A stretch of DNA of 64,000 bases from contig JAVBXK010000022.1 of NCBI GenBank assembly GCA_030824555.1, positions 1 to 64,000 on the forward strand, given 5' to 3'. Position 1 is the stretch's first letter, and each line of letters opens with the position of its first letter. This DNA is from a bacterium (lineage in GTDB: Bacteria; Pseudomonadota; Gammaproteobacteria; Burkholderiales; Burkholderiaceae_C). Below the pieces are notes generated by a model, which saw only the letters and a list, made by a program, of their open reading frames with translations, did not search any database and was not told where the DNA came from. Below are positions 29,865 through 39,771 of the stretch, piece after piece. The translations under genes and the position numbers were made by a program.

Positions 29865-30796
29865 GCGCGATACAACAGGTTTTGGCTGGGGCCGGTGGTG
29901 TTGATCTCGGGCCGGGCGGTATTTGGACTACACAACCTGGGGCACCTTCACTACGGTGGAAGGGTGTTTGCTCTGACACGACAGGTCAAAATTTAATTGC
30001 GGTTGCCAATACAACAGGGAGTGCAGCCGACCGGATATACAAATCAACAGATTACGGCGTAACGTGGTCTTTATTGTCTAACTCGCCAACGTCTTTGTGG
30101 ACAGATGTGGCGTGCGACTCAACGTGCACGCGAATCATCGCGACTCGCACAGACGGCAATCCATCTATATCCACAAATGGAGGGTCATCGTGGTCAACAA
30201 TTCCAACAGTTACGCTTAATCCGGCGTATTCAGTTGATTGCAGTCCGAGCGGGCAGTATTGGGTATCAGCCAGAAGCTGCAACCACATTTACGTATCTAG
30301 CGATTACGGGTCTACGTGGTCTGAAAAGCAACCCGGTTTCACGGCGTATAACAACGTAAAAGTAAAGATCAGCTCCAATGGCCAGCGCATTGGCTTGTGC
30401 GCGTATGGGCGATACATCACGACATCTGCAAATGCGGGGTCTACATGGGCTGAGCAAGCAGGCTCTGTGTCAACGTCTTTTACCCAGTTAGGCATGTCTG
30501 ATGACGGCGCGGTGCTGGTGGCTTCTGTAAACGGCGGTCAAACGTATTCATCCAGGGATTACGGTGTGAACTGGACATCAGCTGGATTGTCTGGTGCCGC
30601 CAATGCCGGTACGGCGTGCAGCCCTGATGGCGCACGGATGGTTGCGACATCAGGCAGCTACAGCTACACGTCAAAAGATTCCGGCGTTACCTGGACTTCG
30701 CGCGGTACTGGTGTTGGTGCAAACGCAATCAATTACTCGGGCGACGGAAAAAGAATCATCGTCGTCTCAGAGCCTTCAATCTACACATCCGCGTAA
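29861..30796 (+). CDS. Asp-box beta-propeller tail protein, probable receptor-binding or tail-spike subunit, 311 aa
   Basis: The chain contains six spaced Asp-box repeats of the form S-x-D-x-G-x-T-W: STDYGVTW, STNGGSSW, SSDYGSTW, SANAGSTW, SRDYGVNW and SKDSGVTW. Such BNR repeats make six- or seven-bladed propellers in sialidases and photosystem assembly factors, and several phage receptor-binding proteins. No catalytic Arg triad is obvious, so binding without hydrolysis is likely. The DNA is visibly richer in A and T than its neighbours, a sign of recent transfer typical of receptor-binding genes. Confidence 0.7.
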   Translation: MSAIQQVLAGAGGVDLGPGGIWTTQPGAPSLRWKGVCSDTTGQNLIAVANTTGSAADRIYKSTDYGVTWSLLSNSPTSLWTDVACDSTCTRIIATRTDGNPSISTNGGSSWSTIPTVTLNPAYSVDCSPSGQYWVSARSCNHIYVSSDYGSTWSEKQPGFTAYNNVKVKISSNGQRIGLCAYGRYITTSANAGSTWAEQAGSVSTSFTQLGMSDDGAVLVASVNGGQTYSSRDYGVNWTSAGLSGAANAGTACSPDGARMVATSGSYSYTSKDSGVTWTSRGTGVGANAINYSGDGKRIIVVSEPSIYTSA

Positions 30797-30805
30797 TGGG
30801 CAGCT

Positions 30806-31387
30806 ATGTACTCACATATCCAAGCAGACTCAAACAGCGCATTCCTACGCTTCATCACCGCTGGTGAAAACATCGAATGGGATGCCAACAACTACTGCAC
30901 CGCATTGGCGCTCGAAAGAGACGGCAAGGCCGCGCAGTTCAACGTGTTCCGGTTTTACACATCGGCTCAGCCCGCTCACGACCTGCTAACTCAAGTTGCG
31001 CGAGAGATCGACCCGGCACCCATCAACGGGCTGTGGACGCAGCGGTGGGAAGTGGTTGACCTGGACGCAGAAACCATCGCCGCAAACCAAGCCGCCCAAG
31101 CCGCAGCAACGCTCTCAGCATACGACACCGTGCTGACAGAGCATCTGGACAAAACAGCACAGGCCCGTCGCTGGGACAGCCGCATCACCCTTGCCGTGCG
31201 TGCTGCATACCCCAACCCATGGCAAGCCGACGCCAAAGCGTTTGGCACATGGATGGATACCTGCAACGCCCTGGCTTACCAGTGGATGAACGAGGTGCAG
31301 GCCGGTACCCGCGCAATGCCCGTTTCGACGGCCGCATTCCTGGCTGCGCTGCCGCCCATGGTGTGGCCGGGCCCTGAAACTGTTTGA
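30806..31387 (+). CDS. Hypothetical tail-associated protein, 193 aa
   Basis: The N-terminal half is alpha/beta (SNSAFLRFITAGENIEWDAN); the C-terminal half has a helical segment with WDSRITLAVRAAYPNPWQAD, similar to the C-termini of DUF4376-like tail proteins. It follows the propeller gene by nine bases and may be a chaperone or adhesin adaptor. Family uncertain. Confidence 0.55.
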   Translation: MYSHIQADSNSAFLRFITAGENIEWDANNYCTALALERDGKAAQFNVFRFYTSAQPAHDLLTQVAREIDPAPINGLWTQRWEVVDLDAETIAANQAAQAAATLSAYDTVLTEHLDKTAQARRWDSRITLAVRAAYPNPWQADAKAFGTWMDTCNALAYQWMNEVQAGTRAMPVSTAAFLAALPPMVWPGPETV

Positions 31388-31401
31388 CTGAAAGCGTTTG
31401 T

Positions 31402-34400
31402 ATGCCGATCACAGAAAACGACATCAAGATGCTGGCCAGCCAGCGCATGACAGACACGCCGGACGGCGGTGGGCGCATGACCGGCACCGTGGTGCAGTCG
31501 GGGGTGGACAACAACATCTTTGACGACGTGAGCAACCTTGATCGCGTCTATGGCAACGTGGGCCTGCGCAAGTGGTTTGCAGCCATTCTCACTGACGACA
31601 CAGACAAGTATTTGGGCATGCGGATCACCATTGACAAGCCCCCGGCTGACGACAACGTGGAAGCGCTGATCTTCGATGCCTCAAGCACGTTCGACACGCG
31701 GGACGAGGCCAAGGCCAGGTTGGAGGCGTACCTAGCCCCCGGTTCACCCTACCAGGGACTGCTCTACGGGCCCCACATCGTCGGCATGATGAGCATCCTG
31801 CTGTTCCAGCAGCTTGACCGTGACCTGCCCGGCATCGGCGAGACTCTGCTGCTGCGCAAGACCATCCTTGGGGTCGTCACCGAGCAGTACGTGCGTGTCA
31901 CCAGTGTTACGGGCGAAGAGCTTCGCTTCACAGATGCGTCTGGGGATTTCGTGCGCCGGGTAGTCACGTGCACCATTGGTGACGCCCTGCGCTACGACTT
32001 TGAGGGGTTTGAACCCCAGCGTGCCGACACTGATCTGGTCTACGGTGCCCGCGCACGGGTATTTGAGACGCTGGTGGCCAACGCCGCGCAGTATTACGGC
32101 ATCCGCCCACTGGCCACCGCAGCAAGCATGGGTGCGTACAACATCAAGGCCGATTCGACCTTCAGCGCCCTGGTTCCCAGCGCACAAATCGAGACGCCAC
32201 TGATTGATCTCAATGGCGCGGGCTTGAACGTCGGCTACGCCCCCACCGGCACCACCATTTCATACACGGTCAACACCACATTCAGCGCCACAGTCAGCCT
32301 GTCACTCGGCGCGGGCGTTGCGCCCGGCACGCTGATGCTCACACTGCCCAGCACAACAGTCATCACCGACACTGGTTACGGCGTGCTGCTGGCCAACAGC
32401 GCGGAGGTGGGCGCGGTTGACTACGAAAACGGCATTGCCACCCTGTCTGATGCCGTGTACAACGCCACCGGCAACATCCAGGTGTCCTACGAACTGGGGG
32501 CGCCGGTATCGCTGTCCCTGCAGTCCGACGCCATTCCCGTCACGGTCGAGGGGCGCAGCCTCACCTACGTGTTCTCGCTGCACACCAAGCCCGCACCCGG
32601 TACGCTGTCTGTCAGCTACATGGCCAATGGCCGCTGGTACGTCATTCGCGACCGTGGCGACGGCATTATCAAAGGCCTGTCAGCAGGGCTGGGCGCGGGC
32701 AATGTCAACTACGCCACCCGGTCGGGCAGCGTCACACTGGGGGCGCTGCCCGACGTGGGGTCGCACATCATTTTGCAATGGGGTCAGCAAGAGGCCATCA
32801 CCACCCAGACACCGGCAGGCAGCATCACCAGCGCAACGCGCCTGCTGTACCCCACAGGTCTGCTGGCGGACGCGAACACCGACAGCGTGACCGTTGCCTG
32901 GAATGATGGCTCTGCCAAGACCTTCGGCTGGAGCGCGACTGGTGGCGCAACTGGCAGCGGCGGCACCTTCCGGGCCTACGGGGCTCTGGTGGGCATTGAC
33001 TTCGACGCGCTGCCACCCTTCAACACCGCCGTCTCCGTCACAGGTCAGAAGCGCGTCAGCACGGCGCAGACCTACGCGGCCAGCAGCACGGCTTCCTTCA
33101 CGCTGCCGTCGCCCCCGCTGCGCGGCTCTGTCAGCCTGTCCGTCGCGCTTGTGCAGACCTTCCACGTAGCGGACTGGAACGGCTTTGCCACGGTCCTGGC
33201 CGTCAGCAATCAGCACGCCATGTTGGCATGGTCAGACAGTCACCAAACCGCCACCGTCACATTCAACGTGGTGCTTGTTGACAGCGCCGGGGACGGCGTG
33301 CTCCGCTGCCGCAGCCAGCTGTTAGACCAGAAGCCCTACGCATTCGACCAGCTCGCGCTCGGAACCGTGGACTACACCACGGGCGCGGTCTCTATCCCGG
33401 CCAGCGCAGCGGCGCATTCCCCGACATGGGCGGGGCCATCGGTGTTTGGCTGGAAAGCCAACGGCGACGCCCTGGGCACCGAGTGGGTGGGCTTTGCCGG
33501 TACGCGCACGGCCACTACTGCCGTCGCTGCGCAAAGCTCGTCCGTCAGTTACCGCACCGGCACGCTCGAAGCGTTTGACCATACCTTCAACGTGGACCAG
33601 CTGCAGGCCGAACTGCGCGGCGTGCCAGATGGGAACACGCTCACGTCACTGACGTTCAAGCTGGGCACCGGTGTGTACCGCCGAAGCGTGGCCGATGCAT
33701 CCAAACTGCTGCTCAACCCAAGCCCCCTCACGGGTGCCGGCACAGAAGTGGGTACCGTGTCTGCTACCGCCGTCACCATGACGACTTGGCCAGCTTTGAC
33801 CGCCAACAGCATCACAGAGTTCGCCGCTGTGGCAGCGAAGGCCACCGCAGCCAGCGCCGACATTTACATGGCCGACCGGATGGTGTTTCGCGCACCCAAT
33901 GCCCCGTTGCGCCCCGGTAGCTTCACTGTACAAGGCAGGCTGGCATCCTTTGCGGGCGGCCCCACCACCACGTTCTCCGAGACCGCAGACGAAAACGGCA
34001 TCATCAGCACATCCGACTTGGTGGGCTACGTGGACTTCAACACCGGCATCTGCCACCTGTACGCGCGTGCGTCGGGTGCCGAGGCCGCCGAAATCCCGTC
34101 CATCCCCCGCCCGACCTGGCTGGCCAGCGTTTCCGGTGCGGGCGGCTACCCCACCACCTGGTCACCCGGCCTGTTGGTGACGGCCAGTGTGTCGTTCAAC
34201 GCCGTGGCGTACAGCTACCTGCCGCTTGATGCCAACATCCTGGGCCTCGACCCCGTGCGCCTGCCCAGCGATGGTCGCGTGCCCATCTTCAAAGCAGGCC
34301 GCGTGGTGGTCATCCACAACACCCAGCAGATGGCCCCGGCCACGGTCAGTAACGGGCAAACCCTCAACACCTCACGCACCAGGCTGGCCCGCGTGCGCGT

Positions 34401-35085
34401 GATCGGCGCAAACGGCAGCGACATCACCACGGGCTGGACGGCTGACCTGGACGCGGGCACTGTCACGTTCAGCAACGTGGCCGGGTACAGCCAGCCCGTG
34501 ACGGTGGAGCACCGCATTGAAGACGAAGCCCTGTGCGCCGATGCCCAAATCACCGGAGACCTGCGCCTGACGCGCCCGCTGACGCACAACTTCCCGGCCA
34601 ACACCAGCTATGTGTCCAGCGCGCTGATTGCGGGCACCAAGCAGGCGGCCAGCACGGAAAGCTTCAGCCAATCCACCTGGACATCAGTGTGGTCTGACAC
34701 CCGCATTGGCAGCCCCATCACCGCGCAATACAACCAGACTCTGCACCCCATTGTTGTGACAAACCGTGGTGCCATCGACCAGCGGTGGGCCTTCATCTTC
34801 ACGAACAACACCACGTTCCGGGTGGTCGGTGACACCGTCGGCGAAATCCTCACAGGCAACACCGGGGAGGTGTGCGCGCCTCTCAACCCGGCCACCGGGG
34901 CACCCTACTTTTCGATTGCACCTGGCGGCTGGGGCAGCGGCTGGGTGGCGGGCAACGTGCTGCGCGACAACACCAAGTCAGCAAACCACCCAGTGTGGGT
35001 GTCGAGGACGGTGATGCAAAGCCCAGCAGCGCCACCCGGCACCGATCAGATCGTTATTTCAATCCGTGGCGACATTGACGTTTAA
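31402..35085 (+). CDS. Giant tail-tip protein of unknown family, 1227 aa
   Basis: The ATG at 31402 starts MPITENDIKMLASQRMTDTP. The first 170 residues are mixed; most of the rest is many beta strands with Thr/Ser/Gly/Ala repeats such as LGAGVAPGTLMLTLPSTTVI and YTTGAVSIPASAAAHSPTWA. I see no lambda gpJ fibronectin repeats, no hydrolase motif and no collagen. The length and position fit a central or side tip protein holding the fibre module. Confidence 0.6.
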   Translation: MPITENDIKMLASQRMTDTPDGGGRMTGTVVQSGVDNNIFDDVSNLDRVYGNVGLRKWFAAILTDDTDKYLGMRITIDKPPADDNVEALIFDASSTFDTRDEAKARLEAYLAPGSPYQGLLYGPHIVGMMSILLFQQLDRDLPGIGETLLLRKTILGVVTEQYVRVTSVTGEELRFTDASGDFVRRVVTCTIGDALRYDFEGFEPQRADTDLVYGARARVFETLVANAAQYYGIRPLATAASMGAYNIKADSTFSALVPSAQIETPLIDLNGAGLNVGYAPTGTTISYTVNTTFSATVSLSLGAGVAPGTLMLTLPSTTVITDTGYGVLLANSAEVGAVDYENGIATLSDAVYNATGNIQVSYELGAPVSLSLQSDAIPVTVEGRSLTYVFSLHTKPAPGTLSVSYMANGRWYVIRDRGDGIIKGLSAGLGAGNVNYATRSGSVTLGALPDVGSHIILQWGQQEAITTQTPAGSITSATRLLYPTGLLADANTDSVTVAWNDGSAKTFGWSATGGATGSGGTFRAYGALVGIDFDALPPFNTAVSVTGQKRVSTAQTYAASSTASFTLPSPPLRGSVSLSVALVQTFHVADWNGFATVLAVSNQHAMLAWSDSHQTATVTFNVVLVDSAGDGVLRCRSQLLDQKPYAFDQLALGTVDYTTGAVSIPASAAAHSPTWAGPSVFGWKANGDALGTEWVGFAGTRTATTAVAAQSSSVSYRTGTLEAFDHTFNVDQLQAELRGVPDGNTLTSLTFKLGTGVYRRSVADASKLLLNPSPLTGAGTEVGTVSATAVTMTTWPALTANSITEFAAVAAKATAASADIYMADRMVFRAPNAPLRPGSFTVQGRLASFAGGPTTTFSETADENGIISTSDLVGYVDFNTGICHLYARASGAEAAEIPSIPRPTWLASVSGAGGYPTTWSPGLLVTASVSFNAVAYSYLPLDANILGLDPVRLPSDGRVPIFKAGRVVVIHNTQQMAPATVSNGQTLNTSRTRLARVRVIGANGSDITTGWTADLDAGTVTFSNVAGYSQPVTVEHRIEDEALCADAQITGDLRLTRPLTHNFPANTSYVSSALIAGTKQAASTESFSQSTWTSVWSDTRIGSPITAQYNQTLHPIVVTNRGAIDQRWAFIFTNNTTFRVVGDTVGEILTGNTGEVCAPLNPATGAPYFSIAPGGWGSGWVAGNVLRDNTKSANHPVWVSRTVMQSPAAPPGTDQIVISIRGDIDV

Positions 35086-35097
35086 GGACACCGCACC

Positions 35098-36288
35098 ATG
35101 AGCACTCCCGTTTTTTATCACTCCGGCATGGCCGGTTTTCCGTCGGGCAACACGCGCACCAACGGCGGCTTTGTGGCCGTGCTGGACGCGTGCCTGGTCA
35201 ACGGTGCCAACTTGATGACGGCGGTGACCACCGCTCAAGCAGCAGGCGTGGCCACAGTCACGTTTGCGGGCAACCACAATTTCAATGTGGGCGACAAGGT
35301 GCTGGTGTCCGGGGCCACGCCCACCGCGTTCAACGGCCTGCAAACCGTGACGGCCAAAACCGCCGACAGCATCAGCTTTGCCATCGCCAGCGGCACAGCC
35401 AGCCCGGCAACGGGCACTGTGTCGGTCAAGCACCCCGGTGCGGGCTGGACAAAGAGCTGGACGGATGGCAGCAATGCCGCCTACCGCAGCGCGACCACCG
35501 ACGGTGGCGTGGGCGCATACATGCAGATCGAAGACGGCAACCCCTACACGGACTCCAACCAGTCGTTCCGCTGGCGCGTGTGCGAGGGGCATACCGGCTT
35601 GGATACCGCTGCGCGCCTGGTAACGGACAGTCGCAGGTTCTGGCGGGCAACTGACCAAACCCAGTGGTGGTGTGTGGCTGACGACCGCACGGCCTACGTT
35701 CAGTTCTTGGGCGCGAATGCCGGTACGCAGGGGGCTGTGTTCAGTTTTGGCGAGGTCAACAGCTTGTCCACCACGGACGATGGGGCCTGGGTATTTCCAG
35801 GGGCAAGCACAACCACTTCGTGGGAAACGGCGGCCACGGGTGTGTCCAGTGCCTGCCGCGCTGACGTGGCCACGGGCAGTTGGCCGTACCAACTGCTCAA
35901 AACATGGTCTGGGTTCGATGCCCTGGCTGACACCACCCCCACGCTGCTGGGGGCCGTGCCAGAGGACGGCCAGACGGGGTCTCTCAACACCTGGCAGCGC
36001 AGCGGATCGGTGCCAAACCCCCTCTCCGGTGCTGTGGAGCTTGTGCCCGTGCGCGCGGTAGAAAAAGCGTCTGGGAGCCTCAATCCTGGCGGGTGCTTGA
36101 CACGCGGCGTGTTCCGTGGGGTGTACCAGCTGACGGGCAAGATGACCGATTCATTTTTCGACGCACGGTTTACCGGCGTGCTGCCGAATGCGGACATCGG
36201 CGGGGTGTCAAAGGCAATCATGGTTGCCAGGAGTGGGGTGTCGTTCGGTGCGTACCTCGCGTTTGACCTGACAGGGCCTTGGGGATAA
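35098..36288 (+). CDS. Tail-tip protein of unknown family, 396 aa
   Basis: A clear AAGGACA-like ribosome site precedes the ATG at 35098. Residues about 41-120 form an immunoglobulin-like beta module with GNHNFNVGDKVLVSGATPTA, and the rest contains Trp-rich strands (TQWWCVADDRTAYVQFLGAN). No enzymatic motif seen. It is probably part of the tail fibre or tip set with its neighbours. Confidence 0.6.
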   Translation: MSTPVFYHSGMAGFPSGNTRTNGGFVAVLDACLVNGANLMTAVTTAQAAGVATVTFAGNHNFNVGDKVLVSGATPTAFNGLQTVTAKTADSISFAIASGTASPATGTVSVKHPGAGWTKSWTDGSNAAYRSATTDGGVGAYMQIEDGNPYTDSNQSFRWRVCEGHTGLDTAARLVTDSRRFWRATDQTQWWCVADDRTAYVQFLGANAGTQGAVFSFGEVNSLSTTDDGAWVFPGASTTTSWETAATGVSSACRADVATGSWPYQLLKTWSGFDALADTTPTLLGAVPEDGQTGSLNTWQRSGSVPNPLSGAVELVPVRAVEKASGSLNPGGCLTRGVFRGVYQLTGKMTDSFFDARFTGVLPNADIGGVSKAIMVARSGVSFGAYLAFDLTGPWG

Positions 36289-36291
36289 ACC

Positions 36292-37077
36292 ATGGCAACC
36301 TACCGCTACTGGAGGTTGTCGGGGCTGACCGTCCCGTCCGCCTATCTCGAAATTGGGGAGTTTCAGTTCATTCAGGCGAACTCGCTGCTGGCCTCCGGCG
36401 CTACCCTGACTTCGGCGCTGGCCCTGTGGGGCGGCACGGTGCAGTCGTTCAACGACGGCAACCCGTCAACGGCCTGCTCGTGGACGCAAGCCACAGCCCA
36501 AGACCCGGCGTTTGCGGTGGTGTGGGATTTCGGCGCACCAAAGGACGTCGTCGGGTGCCAGTTTTACGGGTACGACAACAACAGCCGGTTCCCGTCAGTG
36601 TTCACAGTGCACGCCAGCACCGACAGCTCGACATGGGACTTGCAGGGCACGTTCACCGCCACTTACCCTGGTAACTTCACTGCCACGTCACCGTTTCTAT
36701 GGGGTGTGATCGTCTGGCCAGGGCCGATGTTGTTGGGCGATATGTTGCAACTGGTTGCCCGAACGCCAACTGACTTCAGTCAGCCCCAGGCCACCAGCGT
36801 GCCCGACATGCAGCAGGCCGCAAAGCCCCTGGCGTTTGGCCCTGGCCGCATCTCGGGCACGCTGAAAGTGCTGACGCTGCCCGCTGCGCGCGAGGTGCGG
36901 CTGCATGACCGGCTCACGGGGCAGCTGCTGCGCAAAACCGTGTCAGCGCCCAACGGGGCCTACGCCTTCAATAGCCTGCAACTGGGGCGCAAGTACCTGG
37001 TGATCGGGTTGGATGACACGGGCCAAGCCGTGATGCACAACGCCGCCGTGGCTGACATGTTGGAGGCCGGAGCATGA
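36292..37077 (+). CDS. Tail protein with discoidin-like and Cna-B/carboxypeptidase-regulatory-like domains, 261 aa
   Basis: The N-terminal 140 residues (YWRLSGLTVPSAYLEIGEFQ, then VVWDFGAPKDVVGCQFYGYD and STDSSTWDLQGTFTATYPG) follow the F5/8 type C (discoidin) pattern of carbohydrate-binding beta sandwiches. The C-terminal part (GRISGTLKVLTLPAAREVRL, then APNGAYAFNSLQLGRKYLVI) has the carboxypeptidase-regulatory-like fold. Such combinations occur in proteins that bind cell-surface glycans. It may contribute to host adsorption. Confidence 0.55.
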   Translation: MATYRYWRLSGLTVPSAYLEIGEFQFIQANSLLASGATLTSALALWGGTVQSFNDGNPSTACSWTQATAQDPAFAVVWDFGAPKDVVGCQFYGYDNNSRFPSVFTVHASTDSSTWDLQGTFTATYPGNFTATSPFLWGVIVWPGPMLLGDMLQLVARTPTDFSQPQATSVPDMQQAAKPLAFGPGRISGTLKVLTLPAAREVRLHDRLTGQLLRKTVSAPNGAYAFNSLQLGRKYLVIGLDDTGQAVMHNAAVADMLEAGA

Positions 37078-37481
37078 TCGTCGCATCACCCGCGCTGGCC
37101 CGCGCCATGCTGACAGGCCCTGGCCTGGTGGCGGCGTTGGGCTCTGCGGCCACGGTGGCTTTTTTCGGGTCTGCACGGCCAGAGGTGGCGGGCGATGCGC
37201 CCGCCGGTCCTGCACAAGTCATTGTGGTGCTTGCGGCCACCGTGGGCACTTGGGACGATGCCAGTGCCCGGTTGATCCTCGCGCAAAGCGCAGAGGGCCA
37301 GCTTACGTCAGGGGGCGCGCCAGTGTGGGCGCGCGCATATGCCACAGACGGGGCTTGGATGTTTGACTGCGACACCCGGCTTGAGGGTGCAGCGGACACC
37401 GGCGAGGAGTTGGTGATAGCCGCCCCCGCGCTGTACCCCGGCGCGTTCGTGCGCATATCTGGCGGCACGCTGCGCATCTGA
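37074..37481 (+). CDS. Small tail protein, 135 aa
   Basis: ATGA coupling to the previous gene. The protein starts MIVASPALARAMLTGPGLVA and is hydrophobic and alanine-rich with a beta-rich end (ALYPGAFVRISGGTLRI). Cysteine is nearly absent. Its role in the tip is unknown. Confidence 0.55.
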   Translation: MIVASPALARAMLTGPGLVAALGSAATVAFFGSARPEVAGDAPAGPAQVIVVLAATVGTWDDASARLILAQSAEGQLTSGGAPVWARAYATDGAWMFDCDTRLEGAADTGEELVIAAPALYPGAFVRISGGTLRI

Positions 37482-37483
37482 AC

Positions 37484-39514
37484 ATGCCCTACACGCCACC
37501 CGCCAGCAGCCAGGTTGACCTGACGCTATCCGCCCCGCTGCCAGACAGCGCGGGGCTGGTGTTGGGCGCAACTGCTGGGCCGCAGCCGTACAGCCCACCA
37601 CCGTTTGATCAGGTGGCGTTGGTGCTGGACCAGCCGCTGCCAACCAATGCCGATCTGGTGCTGGGTGGCAGCGGTGGCGAGGTGACGCCTGATGTGTTCA
37701 GCGCGGCCCTGTCAGGCACGTTCGGTCTGCGCATGGCGGCCAGCGCCCGGCAGATACACGCCGCGCAGATGCAGGGGGCGTTCGGGCTTCGCGCCTCGAT
37801 GTCAGCCGGGTATGACAACAGTGTTTTCCGGGGTCTGCAAACCCCCGTCGCAGCGGGCTTTGACAGTGCCGCCGTTGGGGTCCTGCACCGCAATACCGCC
37901 ACCTGGGAGCCAGGTACGGCCGTGCCCGTTGACAAGCATGTGCTGTTTGATGAGGCCCCGGCACAGATTTACGTGGTTGGCGTGGGCTGGCGGGCGGCCA
38001 CCCCCACGCCAGCTGATGCGGCCATTGCCCACCAGCAGGCCGCCACCGCACACCAGCACGCTGGCAGCGCCTGGGGCTTGGGTGCGCCCACGCACACCAG
38101 CACACAGGCGCAGCACCAGCAGGCCACGCCTGTACACGACACCCGCGCAGCAGCCTACGGGCACGGCGCGCCCACGCATCGGCAACAGGCCAGTGTGTGG
38201 GACGGTGCAGCACGCCCGGCGGGCATCAACGTGCAGGCCCCCAGTCACCGCGCAGCAGCAGCGCACCGTGACACGCGGCACGCGCCGTGGCAGGTCGGCA
38301 AGCTGGTCATCAGCACGGGCGGGCCGTGGACGCCTTGGGTGCCACCGCCTCCACCACCGCCTCCCGTCATTGCCAATTTGCGGCTGTGCCAGATGCTGGG
38401 CTACGTGCACCCGCTGGCCGTGCACCTGGTGCTGGGGCTTGACCCTTGCGGGGGAGGCAGTGCGCCAGATTCACTTCAATACATCTTGCCCGCGAGGTTT
38501 TACATGGCCGTTCACAGCGTTGAGGCGCACCTGTTCCCAAGCCTTGAGCCACTCCCCATTTTTGACGTGAGCCTGCAATCTGACCGAGGAAGCTTTGGCT
38601 GGACTGTGACGGCAAGTGGGCCGTCTGGCCCCATGCAGGCGCTTGACCCAACTGCGGCGGTGTTGCCGCCGCGCGTGCGCATCACGATAGACGGGTTGCA
38701 GTGGGTGTTTATCGTGGACAGTTTGAATCCAAACGAGTCGTTCGGAAAGACAAATGCAAGCGTCATTTCAGGGCGTAGTGCGACCGCGCTTGTTGGTCCG
38801 CCGCATCGGGAATTTTCATGGATGAGCACCACCGACCGGACTGCACAGCAGCTGGCCGCCTCTGCGCTGGAGTTGACGGGTGTTGGTCTTGACTGGGGTA
38901 TAGACGACTGGCTTGTGCCCGCCGGTGCGTGGAGTCATGTGGGCACACCTTTGTCCGCAGTGCAAGCCATTGCAGAGGCTGCTGGCGGGTACCTGCAGAG
39001 CCATCGCACAGACGCTACTGTCATGGTGCGCCACCCGTACCCCACGCTACCAGGGGGTGTGCCAGGTGGGCCATGGAACTGGTCTGCTGCGGCTGCGGCA
39101 GACGTTGAGCTGGCTCCAGATGTGATCATTTCCATCGGCGGAGAACGGCGCTACGGGGCAGACGTGGACGGTATCTATGTCAGCGGTACCGCGCAAGGCG
39201 TGCTGGCGCACGTCAAGAGGTCAGGCACTGCCGGGGCCAAGCTGGCAAGCATGGTGACCAATCCGCTGATGACGGCAAATATCGCAGCCCAACAGTGCGG
39301 GCTGAGCGTGCTGGGCGCTGCGGGCCCAAAAGACATGCTGCAAATCAGCATGCCCGTGCTGACTGGCGGTGCCAATCCAGGCGTGATTGATGTTGGGAAG
39401 CTGGTGCAGATCAACGACACCGTGCCCTGGCGTGCACGGGTGCGCGCTGTAGGCGTGCAGGCAAAGATGCCGACCGTGCGCCAGTCCATCACTTTGGAGC
39501 GCCATCTGGCGTAA
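37484..39514 (+). CDS. Tail hub/baseplate-like protein with low-complexity middle, 676 aa
   Basis: The N-terminal 170 residues contain twin segments (LTLSAPLPDSAGLVLG and LVLDQPLPTNADLVLG). Residues about 175-280 are Ala/His/Gln/Thr-rich, followed by a run of eight prolines. The C-terminal 330 residues have hub-like strands and a conserved-looking end (KLVQINDTVPWRARVRAVGV), resembling the tail hub proteins that hold the tube tip. It may close the tube and attach fibres. Confidence 0.6.
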   Translation: MPYTPPASSQVDLTLSAPLPDSAGLVLGATAGPQPYSPPPFDQVALVLDQPLPTNADLVLGGSGGEVTPDVFSAALSGTFGLRMAASARQIHAAQMQGAFGLRASMSAGYDNSVFRGLQTPVAAGFDSAAVGVLHRNTATWEPGTAVPVDKHVLFDEAPAQIYVVGVGWRAATPTPADAAIAHQQAATAHQHAGSAWGLGAPTHTSTQAQHQQATPVHDTRAAAYGHGAPTHRQQASVWDGAARPAGINVQAPSHRAAAAHRDTRHAPWQVGKLVISTGGPWTPWVPPPPPPPPVIANLRLCQMLGYVHPLAVHLVLGLDPCGGGSAPDSLQYILPARFYMAVHSVEAHLFPSLEPLPIFDVSLQSDRGSFGWTVTASGPSGPMQALDPTAAVLPPRVRITIDGLQWVFIVDSLNPNESFGKTNASVISGRSATALVGPPHREFSWMSTTDRTAQQLAASALELTGVGLDWGIDDWLVPAGAWSHVGTPLSAVQAIAEAAGGYLQSHRTDATVMVRHPYPTLPGGVPGGPWNWSAAAAADVELAPDVIISIGGERRYGADVDGIYVSGTAQGVLAHVKRSGTAGAKLASMVTNPLMTANIAAQQCGLSVLGAAGPKDMLQISMPVLTGGANPGVIDVGKLVQINDTVPWRARVRAVGVQAKMPTVRQSITLERHLA

Positions 39515-39519
39515 CCCAC

Positions 39520-39747
39520 ATGACCACAAATTTGTACCGCCAGCTGCGCGAGCTGCTGCCCGAGCCCGCCCTGACCGTGGCCACCCTGACCGTTGCCCAT
39601 GCCGATGGCACCTGCACTGTGGCGTATCCAGGCGGCAGCCAGCAGCGCGTGCGCGGCACCGGCACGGTTGACGAAAAAGTGTTTGTTCGCGCAGGCGTGA
39701 TCGAGGGCACCGCGCCCAACCTGCCCAGCGTGACGATTGAAGTTTGA
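39520..39747 (+). CDS. Small tail protein, 75 aa
   Basis: The protein (MTTNLYRQLRELLPEPALTV, then VAHADGTCTVAYPGGSQQRV) has one helix and several strands, resembling small oligonucleotide-binding-fold tail proteins. It closes the tail module, five bases after the hub-like gene. No family identified. Confidence 0.6.
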   Translation: MTTNLYRQLRELLPEPALTVATLTVAHADGTCTVAYPGGSQQRVRGTGTVDEKVFVRAGVIEGTAPNLPSVTIEV

Positions 39748-39771
39748 ACCCACCAGGAAACAGGAGCCTGA

